Positions 22,055 to 34,265 of a stretch of 64,000 nucleotides of DNA are shown piece by piece. A model generated the notes under the pieces. The model saw nothing but the letters and a program-made list of their open reading frames with translations, did no database searches and was not told the origin of the DNA. Numbering within the stretch: position 1 is the stretch's first letter; the number at the start of each line of letters is the position of its first letter. The DNA comes from Antrodiella citrinella (taxonomy: Eukaryota > Basidiomycota > Agaricomycetes > Polyporales > Steccherinaceae), in contig SGPM01000134.1 of assembly GCA_004802725.1 (NCBI GenBank), positions 1 to 64,000 of the forward strand, read 5' to 3'. The position numbers were made by a program, and so were the translations under genes.

Positions 22055-24483
22055 ATGCGGTCTATCGTACTCACGACCGTCTCCCTTTCCGCCCTCGCGC
22101 TTGCTTTCCCCCACGACGAATACGACCTTCACGATCTCCACATCCGAAACATAGTCTACAATGGTCAAATCTCGGACACATACGACTTTGTCATTGCAGG
22201 CGGAGGCACCGCCGGACTTGTTCTAGCTGCACGTCTCTCTGAAGACATCAACACCACTGTCCTCGTTCTCGAAGCTGGAGATACTGGAGATGCTGTGAAG
22301 AGTTCCATTGGTATGTCGACCGCTTCTTTCTTCGCAAAGAACTTGCAATCTCATGTTTTGCCTTCAGATATCCCAGGAAATGCTTACTACTCCTCCCTGC
22401 TCGGTAGTTCATACGACTGGAACTACCAGACTGTACCACAACCCAACGCGGGTAAACGTTCGCTTCCCTGGCCTCGTGGTAAACTTCTCGGTGGCTCTTC
22501 AGCCGTCAACGGTCTCTACCTGGTACGGCCATCCAAGCTTGAGGTCGATGCCTGGTCTACTCTAATCCCCAACGGCGACACCTGGGATTGGAGCAACCTC
22601 TTTGACAACATGAAAAAGAGCGAGAACTTCACGGCACCGACTGCAGACATCCAAGCCGCTGGTAGCATCATGTACGATCCCTCCAGCCACGGATCTACTG
22701 GACCTCTTCACTCTTCGTATCCTGGATAGTACGTCTACCACCTCATCGCGTTGTCGCATGTGATCGCTGACTGGATCTTTCTCGTGCAGCATTGTCCCTG
22801 TTGTCGGAAACTGGACTCAAACGTTGGAAGACATCGGCATTCCGCGCACAGCTGATGCCAACGGCGGAGATGGCTGGGGCGCATTCATCGCGACTTCCTC
22901 CATCAACCCAACCAACTGGACACGATCTTATTCCCGCTCGGCGTACATCGACCCGCTCCCTCCCCGCTCCAACCTCGACATTCTCGCTAACGCCACTGTC
23001 ACCCGCCTCGTTTTCGCGTCCAATTCCACTACTGGGAACTTGACTGCTTCTCAGGTGGAGTATGCCATCACCAGGGACGCCCCGAGACAACTTATCAACG
23101 TCCGCAAGGAAGTCATCCTCGCGGGCGGAACCGTTGGCAGCCCTCACATCTTGATGGTGAGTGGTGTTGGACCGCAAGACGTGCTCGAAGCAGCTGGTGT
23201 CACGGTGAACGTAGAATTGCCAGGTGTTGGACAGCATCTGCAGGATCACATCGTGAGTCGTCATGATCTGTCAATTTGTGATGTATCGCTGACGCATTTT
23301 TGCAGAGTACTCAAGTAGTCTTCAATGCTTCCACAGACACGGCTGCCTCTCTGAAAGCAGGCAGTGCTACAAATTTGGTTCGTTCTCTTGGCACATTTAC
23401 ATCGCGTGCGTGACTGATATCGTGACTCAGCCCAACGGACAATCATCGCCATTCCTTTCATTCATCAACTCTGCCACGGCATACGCCAATATCACCGATC
23501 TGTTCGGATTCGACTTTGCCCCCACCTTCGAAGCCGAAGTCGCCTCCTCTCTGCAGACCTCCCGGAACACCATCGTACCGTCTCAGTACGAACAAGTCCG
23601 ATTGGGCTACGAAGCGATCTTCAACAGCACCCTGGCCTTGATGAACTCCCCGATCGGACAGATTGAGCTGTTGTTGAGTTTGACTGGTACGGCTGTAGGC
23701 GGCGATCAGAGTATTGCTATCCAGGCTGCGTTGCAACATCCGTTCAGTCATGGACGGATATACATCCAGACGAACAGCACCTTCGACTACCCGGTCATTG
23801 ACCCGCAGTACCTGACTCACTCTGCTGGTACGTACTCACATGCGCGTTGTCGAGCCGTATAGCTGACATATTTGTGTATTCGCTCAGACTTGACCGCGCT
23901 CCGTGAAGGCCTCAAGCTGGCCAGAAAAATCGGACAAACGGCCCCGCTCTCACTGGCGCTCACTGACGAGATCATGCCAGGTCCTTCAGTCTCGTCCGAC
24001 ACCGACTGGGAGACTTGGCTCGCCGGCCAAATCGGTACGGAGTACCATCCCAGTTGTTCTTGCGCCATGTTACCCGAGGCGCAAGGAGGGGTCGTTGATG
24101 CCAACTTGAAAGTGTACGGCTTGGCAAACGTCCGGGTCGCAGATGCTTCGGTGTTCCCCATCGAGTTCGCAGCACACGTGAGTCTCTCTTCGCTCTCACA
24201 TTACCTCTGTTCTGTCCCGCTGACAAATTATCAATAGTTGCAAGCACCGACGTACGGCCTCGCTGAACAAGCCGCCAACGTCATCCGTGCGACCTACAAC
24301 GGCGTCGCCCTCTCCGACGCCGCTTCCGCCACCCCACCTTCTGCCACATCGACTGTCTCCGTCAGCACCAACGCCCCAGCGCGCTCTGCATCATCCTCGA
24401 TCGCTTCGGCGAGCGTACAAAGTTGGTGTGTCGTGCTGACCGGTCTCGTGGCTGGCGCGTTCTCTCTTTTGTTTTTGTTCTGA
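22055..24483 (+). CDS. Secreted GMC oxidoreductase with a GPI-anchor-like tail
   Basis: Seven exons (22055-22310, 22368-22728, 22790-23252, 23306-23377, 23431-23827, 23888-24177, 24238-24483) give 694 aa. A signal peptide (IVLTTVSLSALALAFP) precedes the FAD-binding Rossmann motif TYDFVIAGGGTAGLVLAARL, the GMC signature LPWPRGKLLGGSSAVNGL and the second signature GTVGSPHILMVSGVGP. The C-terminal catalytic block has EYHPSCSCAMLP (first His), GLANVRVADASVFP, then FAAHLQAPTYGLAEQAA (second His). The family includes aryl-alcohol, glucose and other alcohol oxidases that supply H2O2 for lignocellulose decay; the substrate cannot be told from sequence. After residue 640 a Ser/Ala/Thr-rich linker leads to a hydrophobic end (WCVVLTGLVAGAFSLLFLF), which looks like a GPI-attachment signal. 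Several NxT/NxS glycosylation sites are present. Confidence 0.93.
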
Positions 24484-25021
24484 GGCTGAGCTTTTGGTAG
24501 CCGGCTCTCATACCGGCTCTCTTGAAAATGATTTTCCTTCATCTTTGCGTTTCACAGCCTTCGGTGCTGTTTGCCCTTTTTTTCCATCACTCTGACACTC
24601 TCTATCTCGGACATTCTTGTGCATACGCTATGAACATCTACACTCTCCACTTTCTCAGTTTAGATCTTTATTTAGATCTATACACTGCTCCTCATCCCAT
24701 CCCCTCTCGCATTGCATGCAGACACTCTTCTTTTCTTACCTATACATAGTTTGCGCATAATGGACTTAGGACTACAGGACTTTGTCGTGAGGGCCGTATA
24801 GTATACATCGAGTTACACTGGTGATATCCTGTTGTAGATTGCTACGACGATTACCTCTCCTTAGTTGTCGCCGCACCAGGAATCACAATGTACTTCATAC
24901 GTAGACGTCGGATGCGCGAGTCAGCTGGTCGTCTCATCATTGAGCCAAATGCGTCTGTCTTGCTACGCATAAGGACGGGTATCACGATTATAATTCTGGA
25001 TATCAAGTACGTAGGGTACGT
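24484..25021. other. Convergent 3' intergenic region
   Basis: It lies between the stops of the GMC oxidoreductase and phospholipase B genes on opposite strands. It is T-rich and contains a short perfect repeat (tttagatctttatttagatc, 24659-24678). No gene was seen. Confidence 0.4.
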
Positions 25022-27152
25022 TCAACTCCAGCAATACCTCTCCAAACAGCTCTCGCACACCCCGCTCCTCCGCGCCAACGTCCGACTCCTCTGCTTCTCC
25101 ACGACCGCACACGCCAAACACACCGGCCACAGCGGGTCCTTCTCCAACTTCCCATCCTTCCCCTCGGCGGGGATACCCTGCGTCGCAACATCGTGTATCT
25201 GGTTCAACATCGCCTGGATCTGCGTAGGCTGGTACGCCGTCTGCGACGTCGAGGTGTTAGTGAGCGGCGCCTCTCCGAGCGGCGGGCCACCGTTCGCGAT
25301 GTAGATGATGAGGGGGACATTGGAGGGTGAGTTGCATCCGAAGAAGGTGGGGCGTTTCGTCAGGTTGTGTGCGGCGAACTCTTCGACGGTTTTGGGGACG
25401 GGCGGGAAGGGGTACACGCCTGGGTATAGCGATGCGCGTTGCTGGGAGGCCTGCGAGCATGAAATATGTCGGAAAGCGACTAGATGAAGTATACAATTCT
25501 ACGTACGATCAAGGAGAAACCCGCAGTGAAGTTGTCGTCCAGATCAGCAGGCTGACGACGTAGAAGACGTGAGTTCATACTCCAACGGTCAAAATAAGGG
25601 ACGATCACTCACAGCATCAATACCAATAATCGTGTCGACATTCCTGGCTTTGACCAGCAAAGGTTGGAGAGGCAGGATTTCACCGTCCTCGCCACCATCA
25701 ACGAGCCTCAAGAACTTCTGGTCCGTGTCCGTGAATGTTCCTCGGTTGACACCAAAGAATGCGTTAGGCCAAAGTACAGTGTCCAGTTCTATACCGGCGC
25801 TCTGGTTGAACGTGGTCTGGAGCGCGGAGAATAGAGGTGCAAGAGGCGAGCTAGCCAGAGCGCTTGCCTATGTGGAATACAGAAAACAAGGAATTGAGTA
25901 GGAAACATAAAAAGAAGAGAAGCCACGTACTGAGGTGTTCTCCGCATTGAAGAGCTCGGAGGAAGATCCTTCAATGAAGGCCAATTGGTCGTACCCAGTG
26001 AGGCAAAGTGAATTGTTCGGCGATCCGATGAACTTCGTAGGCGTGAAAGCAGACAACATAGGGTCGTAAGAACCCCACTCATCTGGGACAATTAGATTAT
26101 CAACAACCACGCATGCAGCCTCCATTGAACTCTTGACTCACAAGGCGTGAACTCGTAAATCGGGTTCGTGAGTGGTACAGCGGAGGGATCATCGGTCACG
26201 TTGAGGAAGACCGGATTGCCGACATTAAGGTTGGTGACAGAGTCCGAAACCATAATAGGGAACGGAACAGTGCGTGAGACGAAAGATGGCCTTCGGATCA
26301 GAGATACTGTAAGTCTATGAACCGCATCGTATGGTCACTCACTTACAAGTTGACAATCCCTGAGAAAAGCACTCCAGCGCCGTGTGTCACATTGGTATTG
26401 AAAAAGTTCGCCGACGTCGTCCCAGAGACAAAGTGCCTCGACAAAATGCGGGCCCAGACATCCCCGATGGTGACAGGGAACCCTGCGAGGAACTTGCCCG
26501 CCACCTCTGCTATCATTTCCCCAAGGTACGCTACATCGACCTCCGGATCCGTGCTGGGCTGCGTGAGATCGAAGACAGTGTTCCAGCCATCGCTGCCCGT
26601 CGCATTTGACCCGAAGATGAGGTCCGGGAACTCAGGGAAATCGGCTTGGTAGAGTGAGCCCGACAACCACGAGCCTCCCGAGAGACTGGCGAGGTAAGTG
26701 GAGGCTTGCAGCAGACCTCCGATACCTACGTCGACAGAGGTGGCATTCCGCCCGTCCAGTGTGGTAAGAATACCAGCGCCAAAGATGGCTGCGCGATGGC
26801 CGCCACCACTGGTAGAGATTCCCAGATGGGGGAAATGGCCATTGCTAGATAGGATGTTGGATACGTAGGATGGAAGCGCCACATGCTGGGCCGACGCAGC
26901 GTGCTCGACGTTCCGGAGGTAAGACGCCCACGCCTGAGGGGCGATGCGCGACTGCTTCGACTCTATGTAGGCAGCTTCTGACAGGCTCAAGCTCTGAACG
27001 AGCCCACCTGCGTGTCGGACCAGAGAGGTGCCCTTGGGACAAACGACATATTTTGGCGTATATTCCTCCGCAGCGAGCTGTTGAGCACATGTTGTCAGCG
27101 TTACCGAGGCATACCAGGCGAGACAGAAGACGAAGAACAGGACGCGACGCAT
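25022..27152 (-). CDS. PLB: Secreted phospholipase B / lysophospholipase
   Basis: The ATG at 27152 begins a signal peptide (MRRVLFFVFCLAWYASVTL) and the stop is at 25022; several introns lie between, the first at about 26307-26346. The cPLA2-type catalytic domain shows STSGGGHRAAIFGAG (oxyanion region), LASLSGGSWLSGSLY (nucleophile Ser in the GxSGGS-type motif, here with Leu-Ser before GGS) and FLRLVDGGEDGEILPLQPLL (catalytic Asp in DGGEDGE). The C-terminal part has NLTKRPTFFGCN, ANGGPPLGEAPLTN and a cysteine-rich end (CLACAVVEKQ, CESCLERYCW), all typical of fungal PLB. It removes acyl chains from phospholipids and lysophospholipids outside the cell or at the cell surface. Multiple N-glycosylation sites occur. 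No GPI signal is seen. Confidence 0.93.
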
Positions 27153-27957
27153 CCTAAGTCGATGATGGTGAGTTGGAGGGACTTTGCGAACAACCCTGTG
27201 AGACTGAAAGACGAAGGTACCTTGTATATATACTGATAGACATCGACCCTTATTGCAAAGACCACGACATTTATTAATATGTCACGGTTGTATCATAGAC
27301 CCGGACATCCGTCACGACAAGCTAGTGAGCGCGGCGCATGGTGTTGATGCAGAGAGTCTGACGGGGAAGGCACTCCCTTCAACGTTTCGACGACGAGCAA
27401 CGTTTGCCAGGGTGCAACGAGAGACATATGGATCCGCGTCTTTTCTGTTTCCTCTGTAAGTTCCGTCGGTCCTGTTTTTTCCCCCACGGGCATGATGGAA
27501 AGATGTGAACAAAAAGTCGAAAGTTGAAACCGGCCTGATGCCTTTTATAGTGTGCACGGCAATTGCCGAGTATACAATATGTTCAAGTATTACTAAGTAT
27601 ATAAACGTGAAGCACCACATTACTGCGATTGAATGTCTGAATACTTGAGCTCAGGGAAAGCAATACTCCTGCCAACATGTTGCATGTAGCTCTCAAGTGG
27701 ACCTATGTCAGTGTAAGTATATGCCAGCTGGGTTCGTTCCCTCCGCTCATGGCCGTGCGCGTTTGCAAATTTTCGGGTCTACCGGTTCCCAACTACTCAG
27801 TACTCATCCTCCGGGGCTGGTTATTGACGTATTAAAATTGCACGTGTATCGAGGCACTTCCGGTCGCTGACAGCTGTATATTGTCATAAGTACAAGAACT
27901 TGAAAGTTATTCATATGCTGCATCGTTGTCAGCGCTATTTCGAGCGTAGGAACACCC
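27153..27957. other. Intergenic, no gene recognised
   Basis: It holds the phospholipase B promoter ('gtatatatact' near 27224) and about 700 bases with only short overlapping frames. No repeat or RNA gene was recognised. Confidence 0.4.
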
Positions 27958-29769
27958 TCAAACATAGCCACGGTTGGTAGAAGTAAGTGGAACGGATAGA
28001 TCAATATTATTATAATACCATCGTATAACGACCAGACAAAGACCTACTGAGACGTCCAACACGGAGACAGTGCAGAGCCAACCGCGACATGGCTGCAGTG
28101 GCGAGAACAGGGGTGGCTCGTAACTACCTTTCCTCCGACATGTACCGACTACCGAATTCAGGAGCGCGACGTCCGCATCCGAGAAGTACATGCAGTAGAC
28201 GAGCAGCAGTTCCTCCAGCGGCGCGTGGAACGTATCCCAACGTGTACGAAGCGAAGTTGAAAAGCGTTCGATGTAGCCAAAATTCCCCGAGTCATTGTTT
28301 CTAACTCTACCTGGTGCTTTCGTTGATATCCATCCTAGTGTGAGATGGGTGAGGAAAGTGGAGACAAGTGGTGTCGTTGCTTCAACTCTGTCAAACAGAG
28401 AGACGAGGTTGTTGACATGGCAGGCTCTGATCGACATATGTCGTATAGAGCACATCCCACGAACGAACGACATAAATGTCCGGCGTCGAATGGCTTCGGA
28501 ATAGGGAACAGCAGAGTAGTCAAAGTGGAGTGTATGGACCCGTGCCAACGGCAGAACGTCCCAAACACAGGCGAAATCTGCGGTGACATCGTAGTCCAGA
28601 AAAAGGTCCAGCTGCCCATGTCGCTCTCCTGGTTTCTCCGGGTTGGGAATATTCCACAGCTCGTAGCGAACGGAGTAAGGGATTGGGCGGAACGATGCAT
28701 GGTACTGCGAGTGGGCGAAAAATGCTGACCGACACCATTTAGACCGAGAGATGCCTTCAGACAACTCGCTGATGACGCGACTGCCTGATTCCACACAGCG
28801 AAAATAAAGAAACACATGAGCTGATAGGGGGATCTGTACGTTGCCAAGTAGCCAAGTCATACCCTTCGAGGTCCAGGATAGATGGAGATATTTGATCCGT
28901 GGGAGGTCGACAAGAACGCCACTACGTGGATACTCCGAGTCTCCAAGAGGTACAAGTTCAAGGAGGGTCAATCTCAGCGTCACCAGTGCCGGCATATGGC
29001 GAAGCACCGCTACCAATTCATCCGAATTAGTGACAACGTGCTGACGCGTCTGCACATTGGACTGAGACACGTCGAAGTGGGTGACAGTGGGGAGGCAACG
29101 AAGAAGAGGTCTGGCGGCAGCCACTGTCAGAAGCTGCACGATACGAAGGCCGGGTGAACCGTCGGAAAACGAGGCCGATACCCATTCCGCATCGTCTCTG
29201 GACGGGTTCGATGTAATGACTAGGGAATACAAGTTGGGAGCTGAGAGCTGAGGACTCGGAGTCCAGACAGGACGGAAATTCAAACGGTGGTCATGGGTTC
29301 CATGCGCAGACATCCAGCGCGAGGGAAACTATCCTGGAACAGGGACCCGGCAAGTTCATTTCCACTCCTCGTTGCAAGTCCTATCTCCAAGGGCGATAAT
29401 TTGGACCTAGAAAGGAGGGTCTCAGCCAGTATTGTTGTGATACACTCGTTGATGTTGATGGATGACCACAACCAAGCGCATCCCACTGCGATGTTCCGCC
29501 AGCGATGACAAATATGACCGAGGAAGAGAATGCCTCTACTAGACTTCTCGTGGGAGAAGACCTCCGTGAGAATCTCCACAGGGAGCATGCAAATGTCGTT
29601 GCATGCGTTGAGTTGCGAATCGAGAGCATTGATAACGCGTTCGTAGTCCAGTACAGCACGTCGACAGCCCACGAGTGCGTCTTCTAACGCTTTCCGTCGT
29701 TGTTTCGCGTCCGTGCGGCGATAACTGGGGGTTGTCCGACAAGAGATCTCTCATTGGTTGAGATGACAT
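27958..29769 (-). pseudogene. F-box gene with two frame breaks
   Basis: Three minus-strand frames follow each other. From ATG 29769: MSSQPMRDLLSDNPQLS. Then RRTDAKQRRKALEDALVGCR, NDICMLPVEILTEVFSHE and GHICHRWRNIAVGCAWLWSS (a typical F-box-like start), ending near 29280. Then, from about 29330, a 450-codon leucine-rich frame (LNFRPVWTPSPQLSAPNLYS through LEELLLVYCMYFSDADVALL). The changes of frame near 29740 and 29300-29330 have no room for an intron, because frames overlap or abut within about 50 bases. Either the gene is recently dead or the assembly has two single-base errors here. The last 250 bases have a relative at 3622-3890. It probably was an SCF substrate receptor. Confidence 0.65.
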
Positions 29770-29841
29770 AGAACTGCAAGGCGTCGAAATCTCCAGTACA
29801 TGGAGGGAATTCACGGTAATTTCACATACCACGAGATACAT

Positions 29842-30323
29842 ATGAGATTGTCCGTCATATCTGCGGACGACTGTAAGTATAGGATCTTGGAGACTGAAAA
29901 GTTCTTCGTCAGAAAAGGCTCGAGTTCGCGTGGTAAAAGGGAACAGATTTTACTTGGGGAAATGCAGGAGGAAAGTGACGGTACCGGAGCCCCTAAGTAA
30001 TAGTGTTCGGCGTCAAATATTCACGTGGCAAAAAGACGCCTGCATTCTCGTCGGTCTGTGATGCTAAGTTCTAACGACTCAAACGAGAGCATCATCAGGC
30101 AAGTAAATACGACTCGTAAATTGATATGATATCCAGACATCGATGATTTAGAGTCGCATCTCATGACGCAGTGCGCGTACCATCCCCGGATCGGGTAGCG
30201 GCATCCGGGCAATTATCATTGATCTCGCTGCACTCCCATGACCCACCGTCGGAGGTCCGTGCAATGTACTTCAAGTTCCTCAAACAGGTCATCTCGTCTC
30301 TCAGTCTGTGGACCTGAACCATC
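29842..30323. other. Divergent intergenic region upstream of the cyclase-family gene
   Basis: There are no reading frames of note. It must contain the promoter of the gene starting at 30324 and that of the F-box gene on the other strand. Confidence 0.35.
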
Positions 30324-31982
30324 ATGTCCCTTCCCAAACTTCCCTCCTTCGACGAGTTACCTGCTTTCGATGGGTTCACTGGATGCGCATGGGGCGTATG
30401 GGGCAAGGATGATCAGCTTGGTACTATCAACTTGTTGACAGAAGAAGTCGTACGGAATGCCGCGCAGGAGATCAAGTGAGCGCTGTTCTGCACAAATCAC
30501 TTAGCTTTATGCATCGACGAACATGACCGTCTTCGCAGGCTGGGCAAATCGGTCTCTCTGAACTGGTGAGCAGTGGGCTTCATCTCGGTGATATCAATAC
30601 GGATTAAAACGGTGTAAAGGCCTCTCAACTTTCCCGCCAAAGTAGGTGTCCTCCTCTTATTCAGCTTTGTGCATGGCACATCTTACATTTCGTATTATAG
30701 CCCATGTTCGGTCGTCAAGCTGCTGTCCACGAGAGCTGGAGGAAACCTAATGGCAACGTCCACGATGACAGCATTCAGATGGTATGACGTCGTATCACTA
30801 TTTCGCACATATCGTTGTTGATCACATCTCACAAGAATACTCAATCGGGGTCTCAATGGGACGGATTGAAGCATTACGGTCTTGCCAAACAGAAATTGTT
30901 CTATAACAAGTGCGCTACAAGAATCTCGTTATCGAGATCTGACCACCGATATAGTGTGTACGACTATCCAGCACCCCGGTAGATGATCTGCACCAGGGAC
31001 GCCTGGTGATTCCGGATCCAAACAACGTTGATCAATCTGCCATTCGATTGGGCATCCACAGTAAGTACTCCCATATCACCATAGCAGGATCAGTTTGACT
31101 CAGTCATCGGCAGATTGGGCACAACATGGTATCAGTGGACGTGGTGTTCTTCTTGACCTTGTGAAATTCTACACAGCTTCTGGAGGTACTCTACCGTACG
31201 ACCCGTGGACAACTCACGCCATCCCCTTGCAAGATCTCCTCGACTGTGCCAAGCAGCAAGGTGTCTCATTCCAACACGGTGATATCTTACTCCTCCGCAT
31301 CGGGTTCACACAGCGATATTACTCCGCGAGCTCTGAAGAGCGCGATAGCTTAGGAGGCAAACCCGAAACTCTGTAGGTGATTTTCCGTTAGGCATTACCA
31401 CGTACTTACCGCTCTCATACAGTGCCGGGATCGAACAAACGGAAGACATGAAGCGTTTCCTGTGGTACGTTTGACCATTCCGAGAAACACGGTATCAAAG
31501 GATGCCAATTATGAACCAGGGACAACCATTTTGCGGCCATTGCCTCGGACCAACCCACGGTTGAGGTAAGACACAAGATTCATCTCTTCCGAATTCTTGT
31601 TGATGACGGAGTTACCGGCAGAGATGGCCTGATCCCGAGGGTCACCCTCGTCTGCATCAAACACTCTTGGCGTACGTCCTGAATGACGCATAGATCCCTG
31701 ATGTTTCCTGATGTTCTCTTAAGCTTGTGGGGTATGCCAATGGGCGAGATGTTTGATCTCGAAGCTTTAGCCAAAGTGTGCGGAGAAGTCGGAAGGTATA
31801 CGTTCTTCTTCACCTCCTGGCCGCTCACAGTGTACGTCTATTCTTGTGTTATCTTCGATACGAATATTGATTCCTGTATACAGATTTGGAGGTGTCGCTA
31901 GTCCACCTAATGCTGCTGTAAGGCACACTCTGGACTACCTCGTGACATCATGAACTGACTTGGATTTTAGGCCTATCTGTAA
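30324..31982 (+). CDS. Cyclase-family protein (PF04199 type, kynurenine-formamidase-like)
   Basis: Starting at ATG 30324 (MSLPKLPSFDELPAFDGF) the gene has about ten exons, two of them very small (27 and 22 bases near 30540 and 30622). Recognised segments: GCAWGVWGKDDQLGTINLLT, the joined LGKSVSLNWPLNFPAKPMFG, the SGSQWDGLKHYGL block (which replaces the HxGTHxD metal motif of bacterial homologues in the fungal branch), NWAQHGISGRGVLLDLVKFY, GDILLLRIGFTQRYY, DNHFAAIASDQPTVE, then a WGMPMGEMFDLEALAK and FFFTSWPLT end with GGVASPPNAAAYL. Proteins of this family are metal-dependent hydrolases or isomerases, and fungal members have no firmly assigned substrate. All joins I checked keep phase. A near-terminal intron (31672-31723, gtacgt...ttaag) restores the conserved LLALWGMPMG sequence. 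Confidence 0.85.
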
Positions 31983-32507
31983 GAAAGAACGATTCCCGCG
32001 TCTGAATTTGGAAATCTCTGGGATCGCTTCCCGACAAGGTAGTTCTCAGTAGTAACGCCACAATGTAATGCTCTCTGTACCCATATGTGTATTTTTTCTT
32101 CCAAAACTTCTTTACGATGTTGCGCTCGCGGAGATCGAATCTTGAACCTGCCTTTTTCAGATGGCTACGTTGAGCGTCTAAGGTGACCACCGGGCTTTGT
32201 CTCAACCGTTTCTGCTTTCTTTCTTTTCCTCTGTTGTCGCCCATTTTCCTTGGGAATACTGCCAGACGCATACTCTGAGTCTCCTGGACGAGCTCTAGCC
32301 CTCCAAGCTCTATATAATTGGTTTGCAGTTTTTATACAAGGGTGACGGAATTTCAAGTACGCACTGTCACGACTATTCTTCTCTACGGCACCTTGTTGCT
32401 TACGCTCGGACCTTCGCTCACAATTGATGATGGGTACATAGCTACGAGGATACCGAAGCACAGAGAAACCTGATAAGCAACAGTCTTCAACAGACCATTC
32501 CTCCAGG
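31983..32507. other. Intergenic, no gene recognised
   Basis: A minus-strand frame of 141 codons (32165-32590) overlaps the start of the next gene and shows no motif. Otherwise the interval is the 3' end of the cyclase gene and the promoter of the Ser/Thr-rich gene. Confidence 0.35.
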
Positions 32508-34265
32508 ATGCCTATTACTACACAGAGTCGAGTATCTAGCCCCGTCTTCCGCAATAGGACGAACGGGACTACGGAAGACAGCATGTCCACTCAGGAGAAG
32601 ATTTCAGATGAACCTTCTACTCTGCCTGTCAATACCGATGGGCCTCAACTTCCTCTATTCGCTGCGTCATCTTCCGTGGCCAGTATGGCAAGCGCCCATT
32701 CTGCTCGGAGTCCGACGGTCGATGAGGTTATGCAGGACATAGCAGGGGAGGGGGACCGTAGCCGCGGACCATCTTCTGAGGTGAATTCTGATCCTTGGAT
32801 ATCCCCCGTACTGTCGCAAGACACATCTTCCTGGAGACCTTCGTCATCGGAATCACTTCTCTCTTCCGACGCCACCTCTACTTATGTTGTTGGAAAAGCG
32901 CGCCCTCACGAGAAACCGAGTAGTACCACCATTAGGGATGCTGAAACGTATCACATTCCCGCGACCAGAGTGTCCCCTCGTCCTATTACCCGCAGTGCCA
33001 CCCCCGACGACTGTGGTGGCACGGCACGTATCGCTGTTGCGCGCTCTGATTCACAGTCCATGCCGCATTCAGACTCGCTTGGAATATTCTCCTCAAGTTC
33101 ATACATTCCACACACTTCTTCATTAATGGCGTCATTTACTAGCGATTCTCTCGCCACTATGTCAGACGCGTCGTCCTCCCTCTCCGAGCGAAGCACAACA
33201 CCCGCCATGTCCACCAGACCCTCGACTCCTCAACCTCAGTCTTCAACATCCACATCGAACGGACACGACGATTGCAGAACTCCGTCTAATGGTTCACAGC
33301 TGCCCGGCGCAGCTACCTCATCACACTCCTTTTCCCGTGAACCCGACGTTGATGATTCCCGTCCTACCAAGAGACGGAGACGCTTGTCATCTGACTCTAC
33401 ACTGCCTCCGTCAGATATCATTGCATCTTCCGTTGTCACCTCTTCTTCTGCACCTTCTCTCCCTATCGCGTCATCACCCATGCCTCGCCATCCCGTTCAA
33501 CGACACCTATCCTATGTTCCCCCTCAATCTGCCTTCAGACGAGCGTCCGGACGTGTATCCCGTCCCACGGAGAAATACACTCCTCGTACTTTAGTCGCGC
33601 CACCCGCAACTCTCGCAGGGACGAACACGACACGTCGTTCCGCACGTAACATGCAATACCACCCCTTGGGCCCTCGCCATCTCGAATACGACTACCACGT
33701 CGCCTACGAGGAGCTGCGCGAAGCCACCATCCTCGCGGCCCAAGCTCTCCACTTTCAATGGCCCAAGCGTAGACCGCGGATCACCGCGAGCAAGCCCACA
33801 CGTGAGGAGGTGATGGACGAGCTATCCCGGCCGACGCTCGCTGAGATCTTGGCTGCGAAGTTCCCGTACGTGGAGCGCGCGAGGCGGAAGGTCAACGAGG
33901 CCGACCAACGCCTGCAGGAAGCTCTGGATCGTGGCGAGACGTGGGAGAACACGGTCGTTCCCGAGGCAGTCCTTGCACCGACCTATGAAGCTATAGAAGG
34001 TAACATGCCTCCGCCCGCTCCTCCGACTCCGAGGTGGTCTGACTCGAGGAAGGTACCGAAAGCTAGGGCTGATGATACTGCGCCTCGGCCAGCTACTAGA
34101 GCCAGTGTACCACGCGATACCCAGGTTGTGACTCGGACCCGCGACAAAGCTCAGTTTGCTGCGACCAAGGCTATCTTAGACCACAAACCGAAACCCATCG
34201 TTGGCAAACGCCGACGGGTTGTTCTCTCCTCCGAGGTCGACTCTGACAAGACGAACGAGAGATAG
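32508..34265 (+). CDS. Ser/Thr/Pro-rich unknown protein (585 aa)
   Basis: The ATG at 32508 opens an intronless frame of 585 codons. The first 330 residues are low in complexity and rich in Ser, Thr and Pro (LMASFTSDSLATMSDASSSL, STRPSTPQPQSSTSTSNGHD), interrupted by a basic cluster DDSRPTKRRRRLSSDS that could be a nuclear signal. Residues 380-490 are more ordered and probably helical: HLEYDYHVAYEELREATILA, REEVMDELSRPTLAEILAAK and VERARRKVNEADQRLQEALD. The C-terminus returns to disorder and ends in VGKRRRVVLSSEVDSDKTNE. Codon use and lack of stops over 1.76 kb support it as real. I recognise no family. It lies 0.7 kb upstream of a Crinkler/RHS-type gene in the same orientation. Confidence 0.6.
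   Translation: MPITTQSRVSSPVFRNRTNGTTEDSMSTQEKISDEPSTLPVNTDGPQLPLFAASSSVASMASAHSARSPTVDEVMQDIAGEGDRSRGPSSEVNSDPWISPVLSQDTSSWRPSSSESLLSSDATSTYVVGKARPHEKPSSTTIRDAETYHIPATRVSPRPITRSATPDDCGGTARIAVARSDSQSMPHSDSLGIFSSSSYIPHTSSLMASFTSDSLATMSDASSSLSERSTTPAMSTRPSTPQPQSSTSTSNGHDDCRTPSNGSQLPGAATSSHSFSREPDVDDSRPTKRRRRLSSDSTLPPSDIIASSVVTSSSAPSLPIASSPMPRHPVQRHLSYVPPQSAFRRASGRVSRPTEKYTPRTLVAPPATLAGTNTTRRSARNMQYHPLGPRHLEYDYHVAYEELREATILAAQALHFQWPKRRPRITASKPTREEVMDELSRPTLAEILAAKFPYVERARRKVNEADQRLQEALDRGETWENTVVPEAVLAPTYEAIEGNMPPPAPPTPRWSDSRKVPKARADDTAPRPATRASVPRDTQVVTRTRDKAQFAATKAILDHKPKPIVGKRRRVVLSSEVDSDKTNER

Noticed and set aside
27804..28304. Plus-strand frame repeating LSSDMYRLPNSGARRPHP, similar to one at 3.7 kb
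   Set aside because: It is the antisense reading of the conserved F-box 3' end; the similarity belongs to the F-box frame on the other strand.
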